Part shown: piece after piece, positions 16,788-25,731 of the stretch
Layout: each line of letters begins with the position of its first letter
Numbering within the stretch: the stretch's first letter is position 1
Origin: Streptomyces sp. TRM68416
Lineage (GTDB): Bacteria > Actinomycetota > Actinomycetes > Streptomycetales > Streptomycetaceae
Direction: 5' to 3'
NCBI RefSeq assembly: GCF_014596915.1
Contig: NZ_JACVWU010000012.1
Location: 1 to 64,000, forward strand
Length of the DNA: 64,000 nucleotides
Notes under the pieces: generated by a model
Databases searched by the model: none
What the model saw: the letters and a program-made list of their open reading frames with translations, nothing else
Told to the model about the DNA's origin: nothing
Program-made: the position numbers and the translations under genes

Positions 16788-17582
16788 ATGACTGCCCCCC
16801 ACCCACGCACGACGCGCGCCCGAAACGGCGCGCGGCTTCTGCGGGCCGCGGTGTTCGCCGCGGTCTGCGTCGTGCTGGCCGGGGCCGGGCACGCGCTCGG
16901 CTCCTGCGCCACCGTTCCGCTGTGGACACTCGGCGCGGGTTTCCTCGGGGTCGTCGTGGTCGCCGTGCCGTTCACCGGGCGCGAGCGGTCCCTGGCCGGT
17001 ATCGCGGCGCTGCTCGCGGTCGGGCAGACCGCGCTGCACACGCTGTTCGGCCTGGGCCAGCACGGGGTGGCCGCCACCTCGGCCGCGTCCGCCGCCGACG
17101 CCACACTCGTCGCGCGGGCCGCCCGGATCGTCTGCGGGACCACCGCGGCGGCGATCAGCCCGGCCCAGGCCCAGAAGATCCTCATCGAGGCGCGGCTCGC
17201 CCCGGACGGCCACACGTCGCACACCCCCGCGGACACCGTCACCGGCTCCGCCTCCCTGCTGCCGTCCCTGCCGATGCTCCTCGCCCACCTCCTCGCGGCC
17301 GTCGCCGCGGGCTGGCTGCTGCGCCGCGGGGACCTGGCCGTACGGCGGCTCGTGGAACTGTCGGCGCACTCCGTCGCCGAGGGGGCGCTCGTACGGTCCC
17401 TGCGCGGGGCGCTCGCGCTGGTGCGCGCCCTGCGTGCGGGGCTGCCGGGGGCGCCCGAGACGGGTCCGCGCCCGGCGCGCACGCCGCTGCTCGCGCCCGC
17501 GCGTCCGCGCACGGTCGCGCTCCAGCACACGGTGATCCGGCGCGGTCCGCCCGCCGCCGCCCCCCTCGTACTCGCCGCCTGA
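16788..17582 (+). CDS. Integral membrane protein at the head of the copper operon
   Basis: The 264-residue protein has hydrophobic spans at about 17-38, 44-62, 70-88 and 155-178. Between the last two is an extracytoplasmic His-containing loop (PDGHTSHTP) that could touch metal. The C-terminal ~80 residues are Arg/Pro-rich and probably cytoplasmic. I do not recognise a family. Its place directly before the DUF1775, Sco and PCuAC genes on the same strand (155-bp gap) suggests a role linked to copper handling. The ATG start precedes the first span. Confidence 0.6.
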   Translation: MTAPHPRTTRARNGARLLRAAVFAAVCVVLAGAGHALGSCATVPLWTLGAGFLGVVVVAVPFTGRERSLAGIAALLAVGQTALHTLFGLGQHGVAATSAASAADATLVARAARIVCGTTAAAISPAQAQKILIEARLAPDGHTSHTPADTVTGSASLLPSLPMLLAHLLAAVAAGWLLRRGDLAVRRLVELSAHSVAEGALVRSLRGALALVRALRAGLPGAPETGPRPARTPLLAPARPRTVALQHTVIRRGPPAAAPLVLAA

Positions 17583-17737
17583 CGCGACGCGACCACGGCT
17601 GGGAGATCCCTTCGGAGATCCGGGTCGAGGGCCGCCGTCGTGCGGCACGCGCGTGTGCACCTCGCGCCACGCGCCTCCCTCTTCCCTCTCGGACACATCC
17701 GATACATCCGAACTCACTCACTGTGGAGTGCTCCCGA

Positions 17738-18472
17738 ATGAAGGCCTCTTCCCGTATCGCCGCCGCCGGTGCCCTCGCCGGTACGGCCGTACTCGCCCTG
17801 TCCGTCCCCGCCTTCGCGCACGTGACCGTGCAGCCCGAGGGCGAGGCCGCCAAGGGCGGTTACGCGGTCGTCGACTTCCGCGTCCCGAACGAGAGCGACA
17901 CGGCCTCGACGGTCAAGCTGGAGGTCACCTTCCCGACCGACCACCCGCTGGCCTCCGCGCGGCCGGAGCCGGTCCCCGGCTGGACCGCGAAGATCACCAA
18001 GGCCAAGCTGGACAAGCCGCTCGAACTGCACGGCCAGAAGATCAACGAGGCGATCAGCAAGATCACCTGGACCGCGACCGGCAAGGGCATCGAGCCCGGC
18101 TTCTTCCAGAAGTTCCCGGTCTCCATGGGGCAGCTGCCCGAGGACACCGACGAACTGGTCTTCAAGGCCGTCCAGACCTACTCCGACGACGAGGTCGCCC
18201 GCTGGATCGAGGTCCAGCAGGAGGGCCAGGAGGAGCCGGAGAACCCCGCTCCGGTGCTGACCCTGTCCGCGGCCTCGGGAGACGGCCACGGGCACGGCTC
18301 GGAGGCGAGCGAGAAGCCCGCCGACGACGCCACCCCGGCCGCCACGACCACCACCGCCGACGCCGACAGCAGCGACACCACCGCCCGCGTCCTGGGCGTC
18401 GTGGGCATCGTCGTGGGCGCCGTGGGCGTGGCGTACGGCGTCCTCGCCGGCCGTCGGCGTACGAACGCCTGA
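17738..18472 (+). CDS. YcnI/DUF1775 family copper-related secreted protein
   Basis: The 244-residue protein has a Sec signal peptide ending ...VPAFA|HVTVQPEG, so histidine becomes the mature N-terminus, as expected for a YcnI copper-binding brace. The DUF1775 domain spans about 28-160 and includes VPGWTAKITK and ISKITWTATG. A His/Gly/Asp/Thr-rich linker and one C-terminal membrane anchor (about 215-238) follow. YcnI proteins bind Cu(II) outside the cell. It is followed by Sco and PCuAC genes, forming a copper-delivery operon. Confidence 0.9.
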   Translation: MKASSRIAAAGALAGTAVLALSVPAFAHVTVQPEGEAAKGGYAVVDFRVPNESDTASTVKLEVTFPTDHPLASARPEPVPGWTAKITKAKLDKPLELHGQKINEAISKITWTATGKGIEPGFFQKFPVSMGQLPEDTDELVFKAVQTYSDDEVARWIEVQQEGQEEPENPAPVLTLSAASGDGHGHGSEASEKPADDATPAATTTTADADSSDTTARVLGVVGIVVGAVGVAYGVLAGRRRTNA

Positions 18473-18546
18473 GTCCGTACCTCCGCGCGCGCCGGGGCCG
18501 TACGCCTCGGCGCGCGCCGGAGCCCTCACCTCTGGGACATACCTCT

Positions 18547-19194
18547 ATGCGCACCAAGAAGTTCGCGGCCGCCGCCCTGCTCGCCGCCGCCACCCTGACC
18601 CTGACCGCCTGCGGCAGCGACGACGGCTCCTCGCCCGTCACCGTGGTCTCCGAGGAGGCCGGCTCCGAGAAGGCCGCGACCGTCCTCGACAAGCCGTTCG
18701 AGAAGCCGGACCTGGTCCTCACCGACACCCGGGGCAAGAGCTACGACCTCCGCAAGGAGACCGCGGGCAAGCCCACGCTGGTCTACTTCGGCTACACCAA
18801 CTGCCCCGACGTCTGCCCGCTGACGATGAACAACATCGCCATCGCCAAGAAGCAGCTGCCCAAGGCCGAGCAGGACGCGCTGCGCGTCGTGTTCGTCACC
18901 ACCGACCCCGAGCGGGACACCCCGGCCGCCCTCGGCAAGTGGCTCAAGGGCATCGACCCCCAGGTCATCGGCCTGACCGGCGACTTCGACACCATCCAGG
19001 CCGGCGCCCGCACCCTCGGCATCAGCATCGACCCGCCGAAGAAGGAGAAGGGCAAGGTCGTCTCCGCGCACGGCACCCAGGTCATCGCGTTCTCCCCGAA
19101 GACCGACGGCGGTTACGTGCTCTACGGCGAGGACGCCACCGTCGACGACTACACCGCGGACCTGCCCAAGCTGGTCAAGGGGGAGAACCCGTGA
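18547..19194 (+). CDS. Sco1/SenC copper chaperone lipoprotein
   Basis: The 215-residue protein has a lipobox (LTLTAC) at about residue 22, and so should be anchored outside the membrane. The thioredoxin-like domain carries the Cu-binding CxxxC in NCPDVCP and the distal His in SAHGTQV. Sco proteins deliver copper to the CuA site of cytochrome oxidase or to other cuproenzymes. In S. lividans a Sco from a matching operon takes part in copper trafficking for development (from memory). The stop overlaps the GTG of the PCuAC gene. Confidence 0.94.
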   Translation: MRTKKFAAAALLAAATLTLTACGSDDGSSPVTVVSEEAGSEKAATVLDKPFEKPDLVLTDTRGKSYDLRKETAGKPTLVYFGYTNCPDVCPLTMNNIAIAKKQLPKAEQDALRVVFVTTDPERDTPAALGKWLKGIDPQVIGLTGDFDTIQAGARTLGISIDPPKKEKGKVVSAHGTQVIAFSPKTDGGYVLYGEDATVDDYTADLPKLVKGENP

Positions 19195-19664
19195 GGCGTA
19201 CGACCGTGTCCGCCGCCCTGCTGACCGGGGCCCTGGTCCTGACCGGCTGCTCGGGCTCCGACGGCGAGGGCGCCGAGGGGGGTTCCGCGGGGGGCGGCAT
19301 CTCCGTCTCCGGCGCCTACATGCCGCAGCCGGTCTCCGACTCCATGGCGGCGGGCTTCCTGACCATCGCCAACGACAGCGGCACGGACGCCGAACTGACG
19401 TCGGTCACCAGCGACATCGCCGCTGACGTCACCCTGCACGAGACCGTCGACTCCGCGATGCGGGAGATGGAGAAGGCGGACATCCCCGCCGACGGCGAGC
19501 TCGTGCTCAAGAGCGGCGGCAACCACCTGATGTTCGAGAAGCTGAAGCACCGGCCCAAGGAGGGCGACACGGTGTCCGTGGTGCTGCACTTCGCCGACGC
19601 CGACCCCGTCACGGTCGAGATGCCGGTGAAGTCGCCGACGTACACGCCCGCGTCCGGACACTGA
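19191..19664 (+). CDS. PCu(A)C copper chaperone lipoprotein
   Basis: The 157-residue protein has a lipobox at about residue 20 (LVLTGC). The PCuAC metal site is seen as His in TLHETV, Met in MREME, and the HxM pair in GNHLMF, following the H(M)X10MX21HXM pattern. It binds Cu(I) and hands it to Sco or directly to CuA centres. It overlaps the end of the Sco gene by four bases (GTGA), so their translation is coupled. The family call is confident. Confidence 0.93.
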   Translation: MRRTTVSAALLTGALVLTGCSGSDGEGAEGGSAGGGISVSGAYMPQPVSDSMAAGFLTIANDSGTDAELTSVTSDIAADVTLHETVDSAMREMEKADIPADGELVLKSGGNHLMFEKLKHRPKEGDTVSVVLHFADADPVTVEMPVKSPTYTPASGH

Positions 19665-19677
19665 GGGAGGGACCCCC

Positions 19678-21615
19678 TTGACCCCGACCATCGCCTCCCG
19701 CGCGCGGATGCTGGTGCTGCTGCTCCTGACCGCCGCCGGGCTGCTCCTCGCCGGTGCCGGGCCGGTCTCCGCGCACGCCGTGCTGTCCGGCAGTGACCCC
19801 CAGCAGGGGGCGGTGGTCGACGAGGCGCCCGACCGGGTCTCGCTGACCTTCTCCGAGGAGGTCGCGATCTCCGAGGGCGCGCTGCGCGTCCTCGACCCGG
19901 ACGGCGAGCGCGTCGACACCGGCGCCCCGGGCAGCGTCGGCGGCACCACGTACGTGGTGAAGCTGCGCACCGGGCTGAAGGACGGCACCTACACCGTCTC
20001 CTACCAGGTCGTCTCCGCCGACAGCCACCCCGTCGCCGGCGCCTACACCTTCTCCGTCGGCGCCCCCTCGGCGACCTCCGTCTCGCTCTCCGACCAGACC
20101 GCGGGCGGCGGGGCCGTCGGCGTGCTCTACGGGTTCGGCCGCTACGTCAGTTACGCGGGCTTCGTCGTCATGGTCGGCGGCGCCGCCTTCGTCCTCGCCT
20201 GCTGGCAGCGCGGGGCGGGGGTGCGGGCCGTGCAGCGGCTCGTCGTCTCCGGCTGGCTCGCGCTCACCGCGGCCACCCTCGCGCTGCTCCTCATGCGCGG
20301 CTCCTACACCGGTTCCGGCAAGGTCGGCGACATCTTCGACCTGAACCTGCTCGGGGACGTGCTCCAGACGAAGACGGGCGCGGCCCTGGTCTCCCGGCTG
20401 CTGCTGCTCGCCGCGGCGGCGCTGTTCATCGCGGTGCTCTTCGGCGCGTACGACAAGCGTGAGGACGAGGAGAAGCGGGACCTCGCCTTCGGGCTCGCGG
20501 TCGGCGGTACGGTCGTGGCGGCCGGGCTCGCGGCCAGCTGGGCGATGTCCGAGCACGCCTCCACCGGGCTGCAGGCCGGGATCGCGATGCCGGTCGACGT
20601 CGTCCACCTGCTCGCCGTGGCCGCCTGGCTCGGCGGGCTCACCGCCCTGCTCACCGCGTTGTACCGGTCGGCCGAGACCCCGGTGGACTCCGCCGCCGTG
20701 CACCGCTTCTCGCGGCTCGCCTTCGGCAGCGTGCTCGCGCTCGTCGCGACCGGCATCTACCAGTCCTGGCGTCAGCTCGGCTCCTGGTCGGCGCTGACCG
20801 ACACCCGCTACGGGCAGCTGCTGCTCATCAAGATCGGGCTCGTGGTGCTGCTCGTGGGCGTCGCGTGGATCTCGCGGCGGTGGACGGCACAGCTGACGGA
20901 GACGGCGTCGGCCGCATCACCGAAGCAGAAGGCGTCTGCGTCGGCCGCGCCTCCGAAGCAGAAGGCGTCTGCGTCGGCCGCGCCTCCGAAGCAGAAGGCC
21001 AAGGCGGAGGAGACGGTCGCGGCCGCCTCCTCCGGCGACCCCGCGCGGGCCGCCCAGCTCGCCCGGCAGCGGGCGGCGATGGACACGGCACGGCAGAAGC
21101 GGCTGCGGGACGCCGATCCGCACCGCCTCGGACTGCGCCGCTCGGTGCTGGCCGAGGCCGGTGTCGCGGTCGTGCTGCTCGCCGTCACCACCGCGCTGAC
21201 CTCGACCGAGCCGGGGCGCACGGAGCAGGAGGCCGCCCGGGCGGCCGGCTCCGCCGCGGCCGTGTCCCCCGGCGGGGCGCTGGCCCTGGACATGGCCTTC
21301 GACACGGGCGGCGAGGACGGCAAGGGCGTCGTGCGGATCGAACTCGACCCCGCGCGCGTGGGCGGCAACGAACTCCACGTCTACGTCCAGCGGCCCAACG
21401 GCCGCGCCTTCGACGTCCCCGAGGTGAAGCTCGCCTTCACCCTGGAGTCCGAGGACATCGGGCCGCTGCCCGTGATCCCGGACCACATCACCACCGGACA
21501 CTGGTCGGCGAACGGAGTGCAGATCCCGATGGCGGGCGACTGGAAGATCGCCGCGACCGTACGGACCTCCGACGTCGACCAGGCCACCGTCTCCAAGAAC
21601 GCGCAGATCGGCTGA
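19678..21615 (+). CDS. CopC-CopD fusion copper resistance/import protein
   Basis: The 645-residue protein has a signal peptide, then a CopC domain whose mature N-terminus begins with HAVLSGSDP (the Cu(II)-binding His). A CopD membrane domain with about eight spans (150-400) follows, and then a Lys/Ala/Ser repeat linker, another span near 480, and a C-terminal extracellular YtkA-like beta domain. It probably moves copper across the membrane together with the operon chaperones. The start is a TTG with GAGGGAGG upstream; no better start begins the signal peptide. It ends 8 bp before the DyP gene. Confidence 0.88.
   Translation: MTPTIASRARMLVLLLLTAAGLLLAGAGPVSAHAVLSGSDPQQGAVVDEAPDRVSLTFSEEVAISEGALRVLDPDGERVDTGAPGSVGGTTYVVKLRTGLKDGTYTVSYQVVSADSHPVAGAYTFSVGAPSATSVSLSDQTAGGGAVGVLYGFGRYVSYAGFVVMVGGAAFVLACWQRGAGVRAVQRLVVSGWLALTAATLALLLMRGSYTGSGKVGDIFDLNLLGDVLQTKTGAALVSRLLLLAAAALFIAVLFGAYDKREDEEKRDLAFGLAVGGTVVAAGLAASWAMSEHASTGLQAGIAMPVDVVHLLAVAAWLGGLTALLTALYRSAETPVDSAAVHRFSRLAFGSVLALVATGIYQSWRQLGSWSALTDTRYGQLLLIKIGLVVLLVGVAWISRRWTAQLTETASAASPKQKASASAAPPKQKASASAAPPKQKAKAEETVAAASSGDPARAAQLARQRAAMDTARQKRLRDADPHRLGLRRSVLAEAGVAVVLLAVTTALTSTEPGRTEQEAARAAGSAAAVSPGGALALDMAFDTGGEDGKGVVRIELDPARVGGNELHVYVQRPNGRAFDVPEVKLAFTLESEDIGPLPVIPDHITTGHWSANGVQIPMAGDWKIAATVRTSDVDQATVSKNAQIG
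20909..20999 (+). repeat. 33-bp in-frame tandem repeat in the CopCD linker
   Basis: The unit encodes KASASAAPPKQ. Two near-identical copies and a diverged first copy lie in the cytoplasmic or loop linker between the CopD spans and the last span. It is probably a length-variable hinge. Confidence 0.8.
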
Positions 21616-21623
21616 ACCCCACC

Positions 21624-22901
21624 ATGGCTGACCAGTCCATCCCGCAGGCCCGCACCCCCGAGAGCGCCCTTCCCGCTCCGGCGGCCCCCGCGGGCGTCTC
21701 GCGGCGCACGCTCCTCGGCACCGCCGGCGCGACCGGGCTCGCCCTCGGCGCGGCCGGTGCCGGCGTCGGATACGCCGCCGCCCCCGCCGAGGCCACGCCG
21801 CTCAGTTCGCTGGGCGCCGGGCGGGCGATGTTTCACGGGAAACATCAGCCCGGCATCCTCCAGGGGCTGCAGGCCCGCGGCCATCTCGTCGCCTTCGACC
21901 TGGCGGCGGGGGCGGGTCGCAAGGAGGCCGCCGCGCTGCTGCGCCGGTGGTCGGCGACGGCCGAGCGGCTGATGGCGGGCGAGGCGGCGGGGAGCGACGA
22001 CACGGACATCGCCCGCGACGCCGGCCCGTCCTCGCTGACGATCACCTTCGGCTTCGGGCACAGCTTCTTCGCCCGCACCGGCCTGGAGAAGCAGCGGCCG
22101 GTCGCGCTGGACCCGCTGCCCGACTTCTCCTCCGACCGGCTCGACAAGGCGCGCAGCAACGGCGACCTGTGGGTGCAGATCGGCGCCGACGACGCCCTCG
22201 TCGCCTTCCACGCCCTGCGCGCGATCCAGAAGGACGCGGGGCGGGCCGCCGGGGTGCGCTGGCAGATGAACGGCTTCAACCGCTCCCCGGGCGCCACCGC
22301 CCACCCCATGACGGCCCGCAATCTGATGGGCCAGATGGACGGCACCCGCAATCCGAAGCCCGCCGAGCCCGACTTCGACGAGCGGATCTTCGTGCCCGCC
22401 TCCGGCGAGCCGTCCTGGATGGCGAACGGCTCCTACGCCGTCGTACGCCGGATCCGCATGCTCCTCGACGACTGGGAGCAGCTCTCGGTCAAGGAGCAGG
22501 AGGCGGTCATCGGGCGCCGCAAGTCCGACGGGGCCCCGCTGTCCGGGGGCACCGAGACCACCGAGATGGACCTGGAGAAGACCGACGCCCAGGGCGCTCT
22601 GGTGGTCCCGATCAACGCCCACGCGCGGATCAGCCGTCCCGACCAGAACGGCGGCGCGGCGATGCTGCGCCGGCCGTTCTCGTACCACGACGGCATCGAC
22701 GCCAAGGGCGTGCCGGACGCGGGCCTGCTCTTCGTCTGCTGGCAGGCGGACCCGCTGCGCGGCTTCGTGACCGTCCAGCGCAAGCTCGACCGGGGCGACG
22801 CCCTGTCGAAGTTCATCCGCCACGAGTCGAGCGGCCTCTTCGCGGTGCCGGGCGGGGCGGCGAAGGGCGAGTACGTGGGGCAGCGGCTGCTGGAGGGGTG
22901 A
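21624..22901 (+). CDS. dtpA: Tat-exported DyP-type haem peroxidase (DtpA/EfeB-like)
   Basis: The 425-residue protein starts with a Tat signal (SRRTLLGTAGA then a hydrophobic stretch). The DyP fold shows the distal GXXDG motif in MGQMDGTRNP, a distal Arg, and the proximal haem His in IRHESSGLF. The genes before it (Sco, PCuAC, CopCD) match, from memory, the S. lividans dtpA operon, whose peroxidase is needed with copper for GlxA maturation and morphological development. EfeB-type iron deferrochelatase is the other possible label, but no efeUO genes are here. A parS-like palindrome is embedded in codons of residues 69-74. Confidence 0.9.
   Translation: MADQSIPQARTPESALPAPAAPAGVSRRTLLGTAGATGLALGAAGAGVGYAAAPAEATPLSSLGAGRAMFHGKHQPGILQGLQARGHLVAFDLAAGAGRKEAAALLRRWSATAERLMAGEAAGSDDTDIARDAGPSSLTITFGFGHSFFARTGLEKQRPVALDPLPDFSSDRLDKARSNGDLWVQIGADDALVAFHALRAIQKDAGRAAGVRWQMNGFNRSPGATAHPMTARNLMGQMDGTRNPKPAEPDFDERIFVPASGEPSWMANGSYAVVRRIRMLLDDWEQLSVKEQEAVIGRRKSDGAPLSGGTETTEMDLEKTDAQGALVVPINAHARISRPDQNGGAAMLRRPFSYHDGIDAKGVPDAGLLFVCWQADPLRGFVTVQRKLDRGDALSKFIRHESSGLFAVPGGAAKGEYVGQRLLEG
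21829..21844. other. parS-like site within the DyP gene
   Basis: TGTTTCACGGGAAACA differs from the Streptomyces ParB site TGTTTCACGTGAAACA by one central base, and the flanks extend the palindrome to 18 bp. It lies in coding sequence, as some Streptomyces parS sites do. Confidence 0.6.
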
Positions 22902-22969
22902 GGTCACGCGGGTTCACCCGGTCGTGAGACGCGTGGGCCGGGTTCCCTTGGGCCCATTAGGGTGAGGTC

Positions 22970-23902
22970 ATGCCAGCGAGCTACGCGTATCTCGGCCCCG
23001 AGGGAACCTTCACCGAAGTCGCCCTGCGCACCCTTCCGGAGGCGGCCACCCGGGAGCTGATCCCGTACGTGTCCGTGCAGTCGGCGCTGGACGCCGTGCG
23101 GGCCGGTGAGGCCGAGGCCGCGTTCGTGCCGATCGAGAACTCCGTCGAGGGCGGGATCACCACCACGCTCGACGAGCTGGTGGCGGGCGCGCCGCTGATG
23201 ATCTACCGCGAGGTGCTGCTGTCGATCACCTTCGCGCTGCTGGTCCGCCCGGGCACGAAGTTGTCGGACATCAAGACGGTCTCCGCCCATCCGGCGGCCC
23301 AGCCGCAGGTGCGCAACTGGCTGCGGAACAACCTGCCGGACGCCGACTGGGAGTCGGCCGCCTCCAACGCGGACGCCGCCCGGCTGGTCCAGGAGGGCCG
23401 TTTCGACGCGGCCTTCGCCGGTGAGTTCGCGGCCGCCCGGTACGGCCTGGAGGTGCTGGAGAGCGGGATCCACGACGCGGAGAACGCCCAGACCCGGTTC
23501 GTGCTGGTGGGCCGCCCGGCCCGCCCGGCGGCCCCGACGGGTGCCGACAAGACCTCCGTCGTGCTGTGGCAGCGCGACGACCACCCCGGCGGCCTGCGCG
23601 ATCTGCTGGGCGAGTTCGCCACCCGCGGCATCAACCTGATGCTGCTCCAGTCCCGGCCCACGGGCGCCGGCATCGGCAACTACTGCTTCTGCATCGACGC
23701 CGAGGGACACATCACGGACCGGCGGGTGGCGGACGCGCTGATGGGGCTGAAGCGGATCTGTCGCGAGGTGCGCTTCCTCGGTTCGTACCCGCGTGCGGAG
23801 GTGGACCCGGCGGACGTGCGTCCGCCGTTGCAGGGGACGTCGGACGCGGAGTTCGTCGCGGCGTCGGACTGGGTGGCGCGGTGCCAGGACGGGCGCTTCT
23901 AG
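22970..23902 (+). CDS. pheA: Prephenate dehydratase
   Basis: It converts prephenate to phenylpyruvate in phenylalanine synthesis. The 310-residue protein has a periplasmic-binding-like PDT domain (about 3-185) with YLGPEGTFTE, VPIENSVEGG and the substrate motif NAQTRFVLVG. It is followed by an ACT regulatory domain (about 200-275) with HPGGLRDLLGEFATRGINL and LLQSRP, which implies feedback inhibition by phenylalanine. The ATG begins the conserved block. There is no chorismate mutase fusion, as usual in actinobacteria. Confidence 0.96.
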   Translation: MPASYAYLGPEGTFTEVALRTLPEAATRELIPYVSVQSALDAVRAGEAEAAFVPIENSVEGGITTTLDELVAGAPLMIYREVLLSITFALLVRPGTKLSDIKTVSAHPAAQPQVRNWLRNNLPDADWESAASNADAARLVQEGRFDAAFAGEFAAARYGLEVLESGIHDAENAQTRFVLVGRPARPAAPTGADKTSVVLWQRDDHPGGLRDLLGEFATRGINLMLLQSRPTGAGIGNYCFCIDAEGHITDRRVADALMGLKRICREVRFLGSYPRAEVDPADVRPPLQGTSDAEFVAASDWVARCQDGRF

Positions 23903-23958
23903 GGCCCTGGTCCAGGACCCGGGGCCCGGCTCCGGCCATTCCTACCTGCTGATTTTAG

Positions 23959-24270
23959 TTATCCACAGAAGTTATCCACAGGGACGGTTCTCGACCTGGG
24001 GACAAGTCGACAACGAAGCGCTATCTAGTCGACAAATCGCCCTACAGGACCCAACTTCCTCCACAGGGCCACAGGTCACCCTTCGTCCACTTGTTTCCTT
24101 TGATCAATCCTTTGGAGCGACCCATTTCCACTCGAAAGTGGGCGTGAAGACGGTTTGGATCGGGAATTCCACGCCCCGCGAGAGGCTATCGGAATGATCA
24201 ATTCCGGCTTCCACAGATCTTCCGCACAGCCTGTGGATAACTCTCCGGGGCTGTGGATCCCTGTGGACAG
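23959..24270. other. Cluster of DnaA boxes (possible DnaA-titration locus)
   Basis: Exact TTATCCACA boxes occur at 23959-23967 and 23972-23980 (13 bp apart) and on the minus strand at 24232-24240. Boxes fitting the relaxed Streptomyces consensus (T/C)(T/C)(G/A/C)TCCACA occur at 24057-24065 and, on the minus strand, at 24262-24270. Weaker ones lie at 23997-24005 and 24252-24260 (minus strand). No replication genes flank it, so it is not oriC. From memory, a DnaA-box cluster outside oriC that acts as a DnaA sink (D78) is described in S. coelicolor, and this locus could be its counterpart. Confidence 0.75.
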
Positions 24271-24358
24271 CGGTGCCTCAAATCCCGTTCTCCGCAAGGG
24301 AATCCGGTCAACCCGACACCCGGCGGCTGCCCCGTCCCGGGGAGCGGGACACTTTCCC

Positions 24359-24388
24359 TTGACACTGCCCGCAATTCCCCCATAACGG
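24359..24388 (+). promoter_or_regulatory. Candidate serS promoter
   Basis: A consensus -35 TTGACA (24359-24364) is separated by 18 bp from TAACGG (24383-24388), about 70 bp upstream of the serS GTG. It resembles a principal-sigma (HrdB) promoter. Confidence 0.55.
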
Positions 24389-24453
24389 TACGTAAACCGC
24401 AGCGCGGAATAGTAAGTCGTGGGCTGTCACTCCGCCCCGGTAGCCTTGGGCGC

Positions 24454-25731
24454 GTGATTGACCTTCGCCTGCTCCGTGAGGACCCCGACCGTGTGCGCGC
24501 TTCCCAGCGCGCCCGTGGAGAGGACGTCGCGCTCGTCGACTCCCTCCTCTCCGCCGACGAACGGCGCAGGTCGTCCGGCGTCCGCTTCGACGAGCTGCGC
24601 TCCGAGCAGAAGGCGCTCGGCAAGCTGATCCCCAAGGCCACCCCGGAGGAGCGGGCCGAGCTCCTCCAGAAGGCGGAGCAGCTCAAGGCGGACGTCAAGG
24701 CCGCCGAGGCCGCGCAGAACGAGGCCGACGAGGAGACCAAGCAGCTCCTCCTCCGGCTCGGCAACCTCGTCCACCCCGACGTCCCGGTCGGCGGCGAGGA
24801 GGACTTCGTCGTCCTGGAGACGCACGGCACCATCCGCGACTTCGGCGCCGAGGGCTTCGAGCCCAAGGACCACCTGGAGCTCGGCGAGGCGCTGGGCGCC
24901 ATCGACGTCGAGCGCGGCGCCAAGGTCTCCGGCTCGCGCTTCTACTACCTCACCGGCGTCGGCGCCCTGCTGGAGCTGGCCCTCGTCAACGCGGCGATCG
25001 CCCAGGCCACCGAGGCCGGCTTCACCCCGATGCTCACCCCCGCGCTGGTCCGCCCGCGCGCCATGGAGGGCACCGGCTTCCTCGGCCAGGCCGCGGAGAA
25101 CGTGTACCACCTGGAGAAGGACGACTACTACCTGGTCGGCACCTCCGAGGTCCCGCTCGCCGCGTACCACATGGACGAGATCATCGACGCGGACAAGCTG
25201 CCGCTGCGCTACGCCGGCTTCTCCCCGTGCTTCCGCCGCGAGGCCGGCACCTACGGCAAGGACACCCGCGGCATCTTCCGCGTGCACCAGTTCGACAAGG
25301 TCGAGATGTTCTCCTACGTCGCCCCCGAGGACGCGGAGAACGAGCACAAGCGCCTGCTGGAGTGGGAGAAGCAGTGGCTGACCGGCCTTGAGCTGCCCTT
25401 CCAGGTCATCGACGTGGCCACGGGCGACCTCGGTGCCTCCGCCTCCCGCAAGTTCGACTGCGAGGCCTGGATCCCGACCCAGGGCAAGTACCGCGAGCTG
25501 ACCTCGGCCTCGAACTGCGACGGCTTCCAGGCCCGGCGCCTGTCCGTCCGGATGCGCGACGGCAAGAAGGTGCAGCCGCTGGCCACGCTCAACGGCACCC
25601 TGTGCGCCGTACCGCGCACGATCGTGGCCATCCTGGAGAACCACCAGCTGGCCGACGGCTCGGTGCGCGTGCCCGAGGTGCTCCGCCCCTACCTGGGCGG
25701 CCGTGAGGTGCTGGAGCCGGTGGCCAAGTGA
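24454..25731 (+). CDS. serS: Seryl-tRNA synthetase
   Basis: It charges tRNA-Ser with serine. The 425-residue protein has an N-terminal coiled-coil tRNA-binding arm (about 1-110; Leu/Glu/Lys-rich heptads) and a class II catalytic core. Visible are motif 1 (MLTPALVRP), motif 2 (FSPCFRREAGTYGKDTRG) and motif 3 (NGTLCAVPRTIVAILE), plus the TSEVPLAAYH serine-pocket segment. The GTG start (VIDLRLLRED) matches the universal SerRS N-terminus; open frame upstream runs through the DnaA-box region and is not coding. The stop overlaps the GTG of the following HAD gene. Confidence 0.97.
   Translation: MIDLRLLREDPDRVRASQRARGEDVALVDSLLSADERRRSSGVRFDELRSEQKALGKLIPKATPEERAELLQKAEQLKADVKAAEAAQNEADEETKQLLLRLGNLVHPDVPVGGEEDFVVLETHGTIRDFGAEGFEPKDHLELGEALGAIDVERGAKVSGSRFYYLTGVGALLELALVNAAIAQATEAGFTPMLTPALVRPRAMEGTGFLGQAAENVYHLEKDDYYLVGTSEVPLAAYHMDEIIDADKLPLRYAGFSPCFRREAGTYGKDTRGIFRVHQFDKVEMFSYVAPEDAENEHKRLLEWEKQWLTGLELPFQVIDVATGDLGASASRKFDCEAWIPTQGKYRELTSASNCDGFQARRLSVRMRDGKKVQPLATLNGTLCAVPRTIVAILENHQLADGSVRVPEVLRPYLGGREVLEPVAK

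Larger units (their letters stand above)
23903..24453. other. pheA-serS intergenic region with DnaA boxes
   Basis: These 551 bases hold no gene. They are AT-enriched compared with the flanks and contain a cluster of DnaA boxes in the first two thirds and a likely serS promoter in the last 100 bases. Confidence 0.8.

Noticed and set aside
23959..24270. DnaA-box cluster as the chromosomal origin itself
   Set aside because: No dnaA, dnaN or rpmH flanks it, and it has far fewer boxes than a Streptomyces oriC.
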